The notes under the pieces: model-generated
What the model saw: only the letters and a program-made list of their open reading frames with translations
Told to the model about the DNA's origin: nothing
Database searches by the model: none
Made by a program: the position numbers and the translations under genes
In this document: positions 26,534 through 35,028 of the stretch, one piece after another
Layout: every line of letters begins with the position of its first letter
Position numbering within the stretch: the first letter of the stretch is position 1
Source: Embleya sp049739465
GTDB lineage: Bacteria; Actinomycetota; Actinomycetes; Streptomycetales; Streptomycetaceae
DNA: 64,000 nt
Assembly: GCF_049739465.1 (NCBI RefSeq)
Contig: NZ_JBMHHY010000004.1
Location: 248,001-312,000, forward strand
Reading direction: 5' to 3'

Positions 26534-27600
26534 TACCAACGCCGTTCAGTTGGGCGTGGGTCTCGTTTGTCAAAGCCGGTAAGCAGAGCAGCGGAGCTGC
26601 CGTAGAAGAGGTCCGTCACTCCAAGACATCCTCACCACGGGAGCTCCGCTGCTGAATCAGACTGACACAACGCGAACGGTCAAGGTGGCGGCTGGGGCAT
26701 TCGCGCCCGGTCACATCGGCGAGTCGACTCGGATCGTGCCGTTCGAGATGGTCGACGAAGTACTCGCGGCGACCGGGAGGGCCGAGCGGCGGATCCGGCT
26801 GGTGCCAGCACGGTCGCCGTGTACCTGCTGCCGGCCGGGACGTTGTTCGCCGATCTGGGCTACCGGCAGGTCTTCGAGCACTTGTGCGCCGGACTGGCGG
26901 TTCCCGCGCCCGCCGGACCGAGCGGCAGCACGTTGCGGCAGGCCCGCCGGCGTCTGGGGGCGACGCCGTCGAAGGCGTTGTTCGACCTGTTGCGCGGCCC
27001 GGTGGCCACCACCGCGACGCGGTGGCGCGGGATGCCGGTGGTTGCGGTCGACGGCACATTGCCGCCGGTGCCGGACACCGCGGCGAACCTCGCCGTGTTC
27101 GTCAAGCAGCGGTGCAACAGCGGGACCGGAGGCCATCCACGGCTCCGATTGGCGACGCTGGTGGCCTGCGGGACCCGGTCGGTGGTCGGGGCGGTGTTCG
27201 GCCCTGCCACGACGGGCGAGCTGGAGTATGCGGGTCGGCTGACGGGTGATCTGCGCATGGGGATGCTCTTGCTGGGCGACCGAAACTTCGCCGCCTCGGT
27301 CCTGCTGAACGGCTTTGCCGCCATCGGCGCGCATCTGCCGGTGCGCTGCAAGTCCGGACGCAGACTGGTGCCGGTGGCCCGCTGCGGCGGCGGCTCGTTC
27401 CTTGCCCGGATGGGCGCACTCACCGTGCGGGTCATCGACGCCGAGATCAGCATCACCACATCGCGAGGGGCCCACACCGGCCATTACCGGCTGCTGACCA
27501 CGCTCACGGATCCGTCGGCGCACCCGGCCGGTGAACTCGTCCGCCTCCACCACGAACGCCGGGAGGTTCGACTTCCTGTAGGAAGTGCGCTGCCGGGTGC
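26534..27600 (+). mobile_element. Remnant of an IS4-type insertion sequence
   Basis: The element contains a frameshifted, C-terminally truncated IS4-like transposase and begins just after the epoxide-hydrolase-like gene. Clear terminal inverted repeats could not be paired because the right end seems lost; the boundary at about 27600 is where transposase similarity stops. It is followed by sequence without a gene and then by a truncated TetR gene, consistent with an insertion followed by deletion. Confidence 0.65.
26622..27590 (+). pseudogene. IS4-like transposase, frameshifted and truncated
   Basis: The first part (about 26622-26810) reads as the N-terminal transposase region (APLLNQTDTTRTVKVAAG, STRIVPFEMVDEVL, RRIRLVPAR). 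The rest continues in another frame from about 26815 (VYLLPAGTLFADLGYRQVFEHL), which needs a one-base deletion near 26811. Two catalytic Asp are visible, in VVAVDGTLPPVPD and LLLGDRNF. The Y(2)R(3)E region is degraded to HHERREV and coding similarity then stops, so the last catalytic region and C terminus are missing. The element should be immobile on its own. Confidence 0.75.
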
Positions 27601-28155
27601 GCGGAGCGGCTTGGCAGCGCAGCCGGCCGGGGCCCGCCGGGGCCGATGCGGCAATCGACCGGCCGGCGGCGTCGGCGGTGGGCGGCCGGTTCGGTGAATG
27701 CCGCCTCCATCCGCTCGAGGTCCGTGCTGCCGTGCGGTGCGGCGTGGATCCCGAGCCGTGCTCGTCGTGCGTGGGGCCGTCAGTCGAGGAACGCGTCGCG
27801 TAGCGCCGTGCGGGTGGTGATCAGCAGTAGCGCCTCGGGTGCGCCCTCGCCGGTGTTCGTCCGACCGGCCGGGAACGCAGCGGTCGCCGGGAACACAACG
27901 GTCGCCGGGAGTTTCGGCGCCGGAGGACTTGTAGTGCCCACCGGCTCACTGCCCGACCGGCTCCGCGCGGCACTGGCCCCGCTCGCACCCGCACTCGACG
28001 CCGCCGAGCGACCCACCGAGCCGTGAAGTCGACCCGCCGGCGGCATCCGCCGATAGGGCTTCAAGCCTTGCGCGGCCGGCCGAGTTGGTCGGGTGACCGG
28101 GCGCGGGAGTCGGGCCCCCGGGGCGCGTTGCGAAGATCCTCGGGCCTGGGCCCGC
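27601..28155. other. Stretch without a supportable gene
   Basis: Between the transposase remnant and the TetR fragment. Several frames are open because of the high GC content. One minus-strand frame ends at 27780 with a protein-like segment (PEALLLITTRTALRDAFLD), which may be the last part of a lost gene. No start, ribosome site or domain supports a complete gene. Confidence 0.5.
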
Positions 28156-28380
28156 CGGGACAAGGCCGTCGCGGAGTGCCTGCGCCGCGTCGACAACCGC
28201 CGCATGGGCTACATGCGTTCGCTCTTCGGCACCTTCTGCGCCGACGAGGACGACGTCGAGGCCCGCTGCCTGATCGCCTTCTCCCTCCGCATCGGCAACC
28301 ACTTCATCGCCGCCGACGACGGCCCCCGCAGCCGCGCCGACGTGGCCGCACGCATCCGGGCGCAACTCCTGAGCAACTGA
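28156..28380 (+). pseudogene. C-terminal fragment of a TetR-family regulator
   Basis: The frame from about 28156 encodes RDKAVAECLRRVDNRRMGYMR and then LFGTFCADEDDVEARCLIAFSL with an IGNHFIAADDG ending, which is the typical C-terminal ligand-binding end of TetR/AcrR regulators. The DNA-binding N terminus is absent: the region upstream is non-coding debris next to the insertion-sequence remnant. The gene is therefore probably a 5'-truncated pseudogene of about 75 codons. Confidence 0.6.
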
Positions 28381-28735
28381 GGCATCGGCCCGCGAGCGCT
28401 GCGGCAGGGTACGGGCCGGAATGCCGGCCGGCCACGCCGGCGTCGACAAGTTCACCGAGGCAGCCGAGGCAGCCGAGGCACAGGTACGGCTGCGGCTCGG
28501 ACGGGCTCCGGAGAACCGGTTGGATGCCACCTCCAGCCGGTGCGGCGATGATGGATGAATGGGACGAAGCAGGATCAATCCGGCGTACGGTGGGGCTGAC
28601 GTGGCGATCCGGAACCGTCACCGGGCGAACCGGTACCGCGAACACACCCCCACCGACCTGCGGATCCCGACTTGAGATCATCGAAGCCGGAGCCGGCCGC
28701 CACGACGTCGGGCGCCCGACGCCACGGCGAGTCGG

Positions 28736-28751
28736 AAGTACTTGAGTACTT
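28736..28751. promoter_or_regulatory. 16-bp palindromic operator candidate before the isomerase gene
   Basis: AAGTACTTGAGTACTT is a perfect inverted repeat with 7-bp arms and a 2-bp centre, ending 18 bp before the ATG of the isomerase gene and next to its GGGAAAGG ribosome site. The position suggests a repressor site of the winged-helix (HxlR/MarR-like) kind. No such regulator gene is in the immediate neighbourhood. Confidence 0.5.
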
Positions 28752-28769
28752 GATGGGAAAGGCCTGCAC

Positions 28770-29129
28770 ATGCCGCACATCACCGTCGACTACTCCGCGG
28801 CCCTCGATCGGGTACTCGACCGCAAGGCCTTCGCGCGCGACCTGCATCCGGTCGTGGTGTCCGGCGCCGGGTCGGCCGGGACCTGCAAGACGTTCTTCCG
28901 GGCCGCCGAGGAGACCTACCTCGGCGACTCGGACGCACCCGCGGCATTCGTCCACGTCGACATAGGCCTGCTGCCCGGCCGCTCGAACCAGCTCAAGGAA
29001 CGGCTGGCGGACGAGGTGCTCGAACTCCTGGCCAAGCACCTGCACCCGCAACCGGACGACCGGGTGATTCGCTCCGTGGAGGTACGCGACCTCCCGTCCT
29101 CCTACCGTCTGCACCCGTTGCAGCACTGA
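28770..29129 (+). CDS. 5-carboxymethyl-2-hydroxymuconate isomerase-family protein
   Basis: A 119-residue protein of the CHMI branch of the tautomerase superfamily. The start MPHITVDYSAALD supplies the catalytic amino-terminal proline after removal of Met, and the order of strands and helices (VHVDIGLLPGRSNQLKERLADEVLELL) fits the family. In homoprotocatechuate breakdown the enzyme isomerises CHM, but no other genes of that pathway are near, so the true substrate may differ. GGGAAAGG precedes the ATG and a 16-bp palindrome lies just upstream. Confidence 0.85.
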   Translation: MPHITVDYSAALDRVLDRKAFARDLHPVVVSGAGSAGTCKTFFRAAEETYLGDSDAPAAFVHVDIGLLPGRSNQLKERLADEVLELLAKHLHPQPDDRVIRSVEVRDLPSSYRLHPLQH

Positions 29130-29188
29130 GCGTGTCGTCCGACCGCCGGGCCGGCCCGGTGCGCGGCAATCGTGGCAACGCCGGGCGA

Positions 29189-29812
29189 TCAGGCGGGGGT
29201 TCGGCCCCGGATCAGGACGACGCGGCGCGAACCGACGTCCAGGAGGCGGGCGGCCGTGTCGGTGAAGCCCGCGTGGTCGGCCAACTGCCGTCCGTTCTCG
29301 GCGGTTTCGGGCAGCGGCAGGTCGCTCGCGACCAACTCGGCGTACACCCCGCGCGGTTGGAACGTCGAGGCCACCGGCAGGGTGCAGCCGACCCGGCCGC
29401 CCGGGCGCAGGGCGCGCCGCCAATCGGCCAGGGCCGGCGTGCCGAGGAAGTGCAGCGAGGACGCGCACAGGATCACGTCGAGGCTGCCGTCGGCCACGGG
29501 CAGCGGTACGGCCGGAGCCACCCGCCAGTCGATCGCCCCGCCGACCCCGGCCCGCTCCGCGCGGGCCCGCCCCGCCGCCACCATCCCGGCCGACAGGTCC
29601 ACCGCGAGTACCGGTACGCCCCCGCCACCGCCCGCCGCGACCACGGCCAGCGCCACCGCCCCGGTCCCGCACGCGACGTCGGCCACCGCCTCCGTCCCGG
29701 TCGGGGCCGACCAGCCGACCAGGGCCCGCGCGACCTCGTCGTGATACGCGTCGTCGTACTCGTCCGCGAGGTCGTCGAACGCCCGCGCCATCCGCTCCGT
29801 ACCCGGTGCCAT
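29189..29812 (-). CDS. Class I SAM-dependent methyltransferase
   Basis: A 207-residue methyltransferase with the SAM-binding motif I VADVACGTGAVALAV, an acidic motif II end (VLAVDLSAGM) and the post-motif LDVILCASSLHFLG, with LRPGGRVGCTLP as motif III. The N-terminal AFDDLADEYDDAYHDEVARALV resembles small-molecule methyltransferases of the methyltransf_11/25 type. The substrate is unknown. The 123-bp gap from the amidase gene upstream leaves a separate promoter possible. The first Met and Met8 are both plausible starts. Confidence 0.88.
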   Translation of the reverse strand: MAPGTERMARAFDDLADEYDDAYHDEVARALVGWSAPTGTEAVADVACGTGAVALAVVAAGGGGGVPVLAVDLSAGMVAAGRARAERAGVGGAIDWRVAPAVPLPVADGSLDVILCASSLHFLGTPALADWRRALRPGGRVGCTLPVASTFQPRGVYAELVASDLPLPETAENGRQLADHAGFTDTAARLLDVGSRRVVLIRGRTPA

Positions 29813-29935
29813 GGCCCGCAGCCTAAAGCACGCCGCCCCACCACCGACGGGGCCGCCCGGCTCGCGGCTTCACCCACACAGCCGGGGTCGCCGGGCGGGC
29901 ACGGCGTCGCCGGCGGCGGCCGGCCGGCTACCCCC

Positions 29936-31369
29936 TCACCACACCGGCGGCCGATGCTTCGCCGTCCACGGCGCCGCGGTCTCCAACTGCGCCGCGAGCG
30001 AGAACAGCGGGCCGTCCTCGCCGTGCCGCGCCGCCGCCATCACGCCGACCGGCACACCCGCCGGGGCCTCGGCGGTCGGCGCGGTCCAGTGCAGGGGCAG
30101 GCTCACCGCCGGGCGGCCGGTGATGTTCCACAGCGGGGTCACCGGATGTACCGCGATCATCCGCTCGAACGTGACCGCCGGGTCGGCGTCGTCGCGCATC
30201 GCCCCCACGCGCGGCGCGGGCACCGCCGTGGTGGGCGAGAGCACGACGTCGTACGCCGCGTACCGCTCCTCGATCCGCCGTGCCAGCACCTGGAGTTGCC
30301 CGAGCGCGGCGAGGAACTCGAGCGCGCCGTGACCACGCCCGCGCGCCCGCAACCAGCGGGTCAACGGGAGCAACTCGGCCTCACGATCGGCCGGTACCGG
30401 CACACCGGTCGCCAACATCGCCCACACCACCCGGAACGCGTCCCGGTACTCGTCCGGCCCGGTCGCCGGCGCCTCCTCCACGTGGTGTCCCAGGTCGGCC
30501 GGCAGCCGGGCGGCGTCGACGACCGCCGTGCGGCACTCGGCGTCCTCGCCGGGCCCGTCCGGCAGCACGCCCACCCGCAGCCGCCCCGGGTCGCGCTCGG
30601 CGTGCCGCAGGAACGTACCGGGAGCCGAGGGCACCGGGTGCGGGTCGCCCGGGACGACGCAGGCCATCGCGTCCAGGAGCGCCGCGGTGTCCCGTACCGT
30701 GCGCGCGATCGGCCCCGCACCGATCAGCCCGCTGGGGTCGCCGCCCGGCGCCGGGCTCACCCGCCCACGCGTGGTCTTGAAGCCGACCACGCCGCAGCAC
30801 GCCGCCGGGATGCGGAGCGACCCGCCCCCGTCGCTGCCCAGCGCCGCCGCCGACAACCCGGCCCCGACCGCCGAGGCCGCCCCGCCACTGGAGCCGCCCG
30901 CGCCACGCGTGGGGTCGTACGGCGACACGGCCGGGCCGGCGTGGGTCTCGGTGAACGACGAACAGCCGAACTCGGCCGCCGTGGTCGTACCCAGGAACAC
31001 CGCGCCGCTCGCCCGCAGCGCGGCCACCGCGGCAGCGTCTGTCGTGGCGACGCGGTCTGCGAAGACCGCCGAACCCGCGGTGTGGCGCAACCCCGCGACC
31101 GGCCACGTGTCCTTCACGGAGAGTGGTACGCCGTGCAGCGCCGGCAGCGGCCCGTCCGTAGCGGCGCCACCGTGCGCGGCGACCCGGCGCTCCGCCTCAC
31201 GTGCCGCCGTCGTCGCACCGTCGGGGTCGAGCTGCGCGTACGCCCCGAGCAAGCCATTGAGGCGTTCGGCGCGCTCCAGATAGTGCGCGGTCAACTCCAC
31301 CGGCGACACCGTCCGCCGGCGGATGGCGGACGCCTGCTCCAGCATCGTCAGGTCGTGCAACTCGGTCAT
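29936..31369 (-). CDS. Amidase-signature family amidase
   Basis: A 477-residue amidase with the full Ser-cisSer-Lys triad: Lys in GVPLSVKDTWP, cis-Ser in GGSSGGAASAVGAGL, and the nucleophilic Ser in GSDGGGSLRIPAACCGVVGFK. The C-terminal part follows the family to the end, including PLWNITGRPAVSLPL. It hydrolyses an amide bond in the cytoplasm, with substrate not predictable. Its promoter region (31370-31450) contains a 15-bp direct repeat and a 9-bp inverted repeat described separately. Confidence 0.92.
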   Translation of the reverse strand: MTELHDLTMLEQASAIRRRTVSPVELTAHYLERAERLNGLLGAYAQLDPDGATTAAREAERRVAAHGGAATDGPLPALHGVPLSVKDTWPVAGLRHTAGSAVFADRVATTDAAAVAALRASGAVFLGTTTAAEFGCSSFTETHAGPAVSPYDPTRGAGGSSGGAASAVGAGLSAAALGSDGGGSLRIPAACCGVVGFKTTRGRVSPAPGGDPSGLIGAGPIARTVRDTAALLDAMACVVPGDPHPVPSAPGTFLRHAERDPGRLRVGVLPDGPGEDAECRTAVVDAARLPADLGHHVEEAPATGPDEYRDAFRVVWAMLATGVPVPADREAELLPLTRWLRARGRGHGALEFLAALGQLQVLARRIEERYAAYDVVLSPTTAVPAPRVGAMRDDADPAVTFERMIAVHPVTPLWNITGRPAVSLPLHWTAPTAEAPAGVPVGVMAAARHGEDGPLFSLAAQLETAAPWTAKHRPPVW

Positions 31370-31390
31370 GGGGGCGGCACCTCTCCCTGT

Positions 31391-31445
31391 TGATTACCTG
31401 TCTCGTGATTACCTGTCTCGGCACTCCTCAGACAACCTGAGGAGT
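31391..31445. promoter_or_regulatory. Tandem 15-bp repeat plus palindrome upstream of the amidase
   Basis: TGATTACCTGTCTCG occurs twice back to back (31391-31405 and 31406-31420). It is followed by a perfect inverted repeat, ACTCCTCAG at 31423-31431 and CTGAGGAGT at 31437-31445, around ACAAC. The block lies 22-76 bp upstream of the amidase start and divergent to the prenyltransferase gene, so it probably contains regulator sites for one or both. Confidence 0.5.
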
Positions 31446-31600
31446 CGAGTTAGGTTTACCTTAGTTGCGCGGGCGATGGCAACCCTCCCGACCAAGTACC
31501 GTGTGTAGTACCGGCATTGGGGGCGCTCATCGAGTCGGGGCCGATGGGGAAGACCCTGGTAGGGTCCGCCGAGGGTTTCGCGACGTGATGGAGAAGGTTC

Positions 31601-32383
31601 ATGAAGCTGCTCCCGCTGTTCCTGCGCCGGCCGATCGAGGCGGTGTACGAGCGTCGGCTGGCTACCACGCTGGTGGGGCTGCCACGCCCGCAGCACGTCG
31701 GGATCATGCTCGACGGCAATCGGCGCTGGGCCCGACAGGCGGGACACTCGGACGTCCGCGAGGGCTACCGGGCGGGCGGCGCCAAGGTGACCGAGTTCCT
31801 GGGCTGGTGTACGGCCGCAGGAATCGAGCGGGTGACCCTGTTCATGCTCTCCGACGACAACCTCGGACGACCGGCGGAGCAGCTCGGCCCGCTGATCGAG
31901 ATCATCGAGGAGACCATCCGGGACATCACCGCCGAGGGCCGTCCCTGGGAGGTCCAGGTGATCGGCTCGATCGACATGCTGCCCGGCGCGAGCACGCGCG
32001 TGCTCAAGGAGGCCACCGCCGCGACGGCCGGGCGCGGCGGGCTCAAGGTGGACGTCGCGGTCGGCTACGGCGGCCGACGCGAGATCGTCGACGCGGTGAA
32101 GAGCGCCTTCGAGACGCACATGGCGGCGGGCGGCGACCCGGCCGAGCTGGTCGATCGGTTCGACATCGAGGACATCTCCCGACACCTGTACTCGCCGACC
32201 GCCGCGCACACCGACTTCATCATCCGCACCTCGGGCGAGCAGCGGCTGTCCGGCTTCCTGCTCTGGCAGTCGGCGTATGCCGAGATGCACTGGGTGGACT
32301 GCTACTGGCCGGCCTTCCGCCACGTCGACTTCCTGCGCGCCCTCCGCTCCTACGCCAACCGCGAACGCCGCTTCGGGAAGTAG
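31601..32383 (+). CDS. uppS: Isoprenyl (undecaprenyl-type) diphosphate synthase
   Basis: A 260-residue cis-prenyltransferase. The essential Asp38 is in GIMLDGNRRWARQAG, and the C-terminal signature RTSGEQRLSGFLLWQSAYAEMHW provides the IPP-binding Arg-Thr-Ser-Gly and the catalytic Glu region. It condenses isopentenyl diphosphates into polyprenyl diphosphate for cell-wall lipid carriers. Actinomycetes often carry two paralogues of different chain length and this could be either one. GAGAAGG lies about 8 nt before the ATG. A hairpin lies between this gene and the convergent gene to the right. Confidence 0.93.
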   Translation: MKLLPLFLRRPIEAVYERRLATTLVGLPRPQHVGIMLDGNRRWARQAGHSDVREGYRAGGAKVTEFLGWCTAAGIERVTLFMLSDDNLGRPAEQLGPLIEIIEETIRDITAEGRPWEVQVIGSIDMLPGASTRVLKEATAATAGRGGLKVDVAVGYGGRREIVDAVKSAFETHMAAGGDPAELVDRFDIEDISRHLYSPTAAHTDFIIRTSGEQRLSGFLLWQSAYAEMHWVDCYWPAFRHVDFLRALRSYANRERRFGK

Positions 32384-32492
32384 CCCCTGCGGGTACCGGG
32401 TCGAAACCGTGGCGCGGCCGGTGCGCGGGCGCTGTCGGGTTCGGGCTCTCGGCGCGGGACGCCGACGTCGGTGTCGGTGTCGGTGTCGGCGA

Positions 32493-32528
32493 GCAGGGGC
32501 CCGGGTGCAGCAGCACCGAGACCCCTGC
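32493..32528. terminator. Hairpin between convergent uppS and MetE-like genes
   Basis: GCAGGGG (32493-32499) pairs with CCCCTGC (32522-32528), and an inner GGTGC/GCACC pair closes on AGCA. Just to the left, the hexamer GGTGTC is repeated three times (about 32470-32488). The convergent location supports a bidirectional terminator. Confidence 0.6.
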
Positions 32529-32572
32529 CGTGAACTTGTTCCGTCCTATCCGCCAGGGGTGACCGTCTCGCG

Positions 32573-33619
32573 TCAGGTGAGCAACTGCGCAGCCTGCGCG
32601 GTGCCTTCGACGCGGGCACGGATCTTGGCGAACGCGAGCGCGCGGCTGGTCGACGGGTCGTCCGCGTAGGGGGAGAAGCCCGCGTCGTCGCAGGTGCCCA
32701 GTTGGTCGAGCGGGATGTGGCGGGCCGCGCTCAGCACGCGGTCGCGGACCTGCTCCACAGTCTCCACCTGCGGGTCGATCGGGTCGGTGACGCCGACGAA
32801 CACACGGATGCCCGGCCGTAGTTGTTCGGCGATGAGCCCCAGGACGCGGTCCGGGTCCGGCTCGCAGGCCAGCGGCAGGTAGTAGTTGCCGACCTGGAGG
32901 CGGAACAGCTGCGGCAGCAGCTCGGCGCAGTCGACGTCGAGGCTGTGCGTGGAGTCCTGGTCGGCGCCCACGCCGCAGTGGACGCCGATCCGGTCCCGCT
33001 CGTTCTCGGCGAAGCGTTGCAGGAGTTGGTCGTTGAGGTCGATGAAATCTTTCAGTAGCCCACCGCTGGGGTCGAGCTTGAGTGAGAGCCTGGCCTCTTC
33101 GAAGTCGAGCTGGACTTTCTGCGCGCCGGCCTCCAGACAGCCGCGAACCTCCTTCTCCGCCTCGTTCAGCACGTCTTTGACGAACGCGTCGCGCGAGTAG
33201 CCGTCGACCCCCTGCGGCGGGTACAGCAGACTCAGCGTGGACGGGGCCACCACGGCCTGCTTCACCGGGACCTTCGCGTACTTCACCGCGGTCCGCACGT
33301 ACTGGTCGGCGTACGTGCGGTACCGGATCGGTCCGGCGGTCAAGCGGGGAAGTCCACGCTGGTGCCCATCCGCGTACGGGATGACCACACTGTCCGGGGC
33401 CAGGTTGTCCGCGCCGTAGACCGGATACGTCCAGGCGTCGATCTTGGCCTGCTCGCCGTCGGTGACGACCTGCTCGCCCGCCGCCTCCAGCGTGGCGATG
33501 GTATCGCGGACGGCCCGGTCCAAGACCTCGGTCCACGTCCGGCTGTCGGCGTTGGCCAAGGCGGCGAGGAGCTCCGGGGAACGGGGAATGCTGCCGATCG
33601 GCTCAGAGGGAATACTCAT
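32573..33619 (-). CDS. Cobalamin-independent methionine synthase (MetE C-terminal)-like protein
   Basis: A 348-residue TIM-barrel protein similar to the catalytic C-terminal half of MetE. Candidate zinc ligands are the His and Cys of IGVHCGVG and the late Cys of LGTCDDAGFSPYADD, and VQLDFEEARLSLKLD supplies an acidic strand end. Stand-alone proteins of this group transfer methyl groups in methionine or secondary metabolism or have unknown roles. The N-terminal folate domain of full MetE is absent, which is normal for this subgroup. A 135-bp gap separates it from the XRE gene upstream. Confidence 0.82.
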   Translation of the reverse strand: MSIPSEPIGSIPRSPELLAALANADSRTWTEVLDRAVRDTIATLEAAGEQVVTDGEQAKIDAWTYPVYGADNLAPDSVVIPYADGHQRGLPRLTAGPIRYRTYADQYVRTAVKYAKVPVKQAVVAPSTLSLLYPPQGVDGYSRDAFVKDVLNEAEKEVRGCLEAGAQKVQLDFEEARLSLKLDPSGGLLKDFIDLNDQLLQRFAENERDRIGVHCGVGADQDSTHSLDVDCAELLPQLFRLQVGNYYLPLACEPDPDRVLGLIAEQLRPGIRVFVGVTDPIDPQVETVEQVRDRVLSAARHIPLDQLGTCDDAGFSPYADDPSTSRALAFAKIRARVEGTAQAAQLLT

Positions 33620-33754
33620 GCCGGGACCCTAGAAGCTCGGGCATCACACCCATCCCGGACACGCGCACAACCCACGCCGAATCGCCCTCCCGAGTGACCT
33701 GCCGCGTGACCTGCCGCCGACGCCGGCCGACACGCTCCGAGCTGCTGGACCCGG

Positions 33755-34636
33755 TCAGAGCTCCTTGATCGCGCGGTGGATCAGGTCTCGGGTCTCCTCG
33801 GGGCTCGGCGCGAGGGCCTGAAGGTCCTGGAAGGCGCGTTCGTAGGCGTCGACGGCGGATTCCCGGCCGACGACCCAGGCACTGGCCATGGTTTCGAGAT
33901 GGACGATCGGCCTCGACGCGGCAGCCTTGGCGAAGCGGAGGATGTCGAACGAACAGATCATGCCGACGTGGAACCGTACGGTGAACGGGACCACCTGTAC
34001 GCGTACGTTGTGCAGCGTCGAGATGTCGGCGATGTGTTCCAGCTGTTCGCGGGCCACGGCCGGATCGCCCACGCGGCGGCGCAGTACGGACTCGTTCAGG
34101 ATGAAGAGGAGTTGCGGGGGTTCGTCCGCCCGATGCAGGGCTTCCTGACGGGCCATGCGCGTGGCGACGTGCAGGTCGATCTCGTCGCTGCCGAGCCGGA
34201 TCGGGGACACCCGATGGATTTCGCGGGTGTACGCCTGCGTTTGCAGCAGGCCCGGGACACACTCCGAGGCGTAGGCGCGTCGGGTGGTCGCGGCGGCTTC
34301 CAGGCCGATGAAGGCGTGCAGGGTCGGTCCGATGGCGGGCTGCGCCCGGGGCGAACGCCACTCGTCCTGCTTGGACTTGGTGACGGTGGCGTAGTCGTTG
34401 AGGAGGGACCGGGTCTCGGGGTCGGCGCCGTAGAGGTCGCACAGGGACGTGGTGTCGTCCGGCTCGACCACCACGTTGTCCCCCTGTTCGAGTCGGGTCA
34501 GCTTCGAGGGGCTCCACAGCAGCCGCTTGGCCACCTGACTGGATTTGAGCTCGGCGCGGCGTCGCAACCGGCGTAGCTCCGCTCCGAGTTGCAGGCGGCA
34601 CAGCGCGGGCGTGGCCGGCTCGATGTCGTCGGTCAT
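33755..34636 (-). CDS. XRE-family regulator with DUF5753 domain
   Basis: A 293-residue regulator with an N-terminal Cro/C1-type helix-turn-helix (LGAELRRLRRRAELKSSQVAKRLLWSPSKLTRLEQG) and a DUF5753 domain (from about residue 95, ECVPGLLQTQAYTREI to the end IHRAIKEL). Such proteins in Streptomyces are usually paired with a DUF397 protein and control development or antibiotic production. No DUF397 gene follows this one. It has the same length as, and is closely related to, the regulator at 57804, which does have its partner. AAGGAACG lies just before the ATG. Confidence 0.92.
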   Translation of the reverse strand: MTDDIEPATPALCRLQLGAELRRLRRRAELKSSQVAKRLLWSPSKLTRLEQGDNVVVEPDDTTSLCDLYGADPETRSLLNDYATVTKSKQDEWRSPRAQPAIGPTLHAFIGLEAAATTRRAYASECVPGLLQTQAYTREIHRVSPIRLGSDEIDLHVATRMARQEALHRADEPPQLLFILNESVLRRRVGDPAVAREQLEHIADISTLHNVRVQVVPFTVRFHVGMICSFDILRFAKAAASRPIVHLETMASAWVVGRESAVDAYERAFQDLQALAPSPEETRDLIHRAIKEL

Positions 34637-34704
34637 CGTTCGTTCCTTGGCGCTGGTGATTGGGCGTCGGGTCGCATGTGGCGTGATGGCTACGGGTGTT
34701 CGTC

Positions 34705-34908
34705 TCAGGGCCGGATCGAACCCGGACCGCACCGGGGGCATTCGCAGGGGAGGAATTTGCCCTGGTCGGGGGTCCGGGCGGAACAGATCCACTCTTCGAG
34801 CGCCTTGACGACGTGGGTGCCACGGGCGTCGACGCGGTAGACGCGCAGCCACATCCGGCTGCCGGGAGGCTGATTCGGGTCCCAGTCAGGGGAGTTCGGG
34901 TGATTCAT
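34705..34908 (-). CDS. Small hypothetical protein with CxCxxC motif
   Basis: A 67-residue protein that starts MNHPNSPDWDPNQPPGS, has a beta-like stretch RMWLRVYRVDARGTHVV, and ends with a CECPRC cysteine cluster that could bind zinc. It lies 68 bp upstream of the XRE gene on the same strand and probably belongs to its transcript. I do not recognise a named family. Its own promoter would lie in the 120-bp divergent gap to the next XRE gene. Confidence 0.55.
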   Translation of the reverse strand: MNHPNSPDWDPNQPPGSRMWLRVYRVDARGTHVVKALEEWICSARTPDQGKFLPCECPRCGPGSIRP

Positions 34909-35028
34909 GGACGAGCCCTTTTCGGCCGCTATCGGGTACTACCGTGTGTACACGAGAGTTCCTGATGTGACGGGCCGCGTGAAGGTGGGGGCTTCCGCAG
35001 GTCCATTTGCGGAATGAGAGGGGTCAAC

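Noticed and set aside
27646..28026. Plus-strand open frame of about 125 codons
   Set aside because: No ribosome site, low-complexity Ala/Pro/Arg composition, and the minus strand is equally open.
31449..31466. Possible iron box (DtxR/IdeR type) near TTAGGTTTACCTTAG
   Set aside because: The known box has TTAGGT and ACCTAA halves separated by seven bases; here the spacing is two bases and the second half has a mismatch. No iron genes are near.
31497..34950. The 11-mer TACCGTGTGTA in two promoter regions (31497 and 34940)
   Set aside because: Only two copies at unrelated genes, and not palindromic enough to be called an operator.
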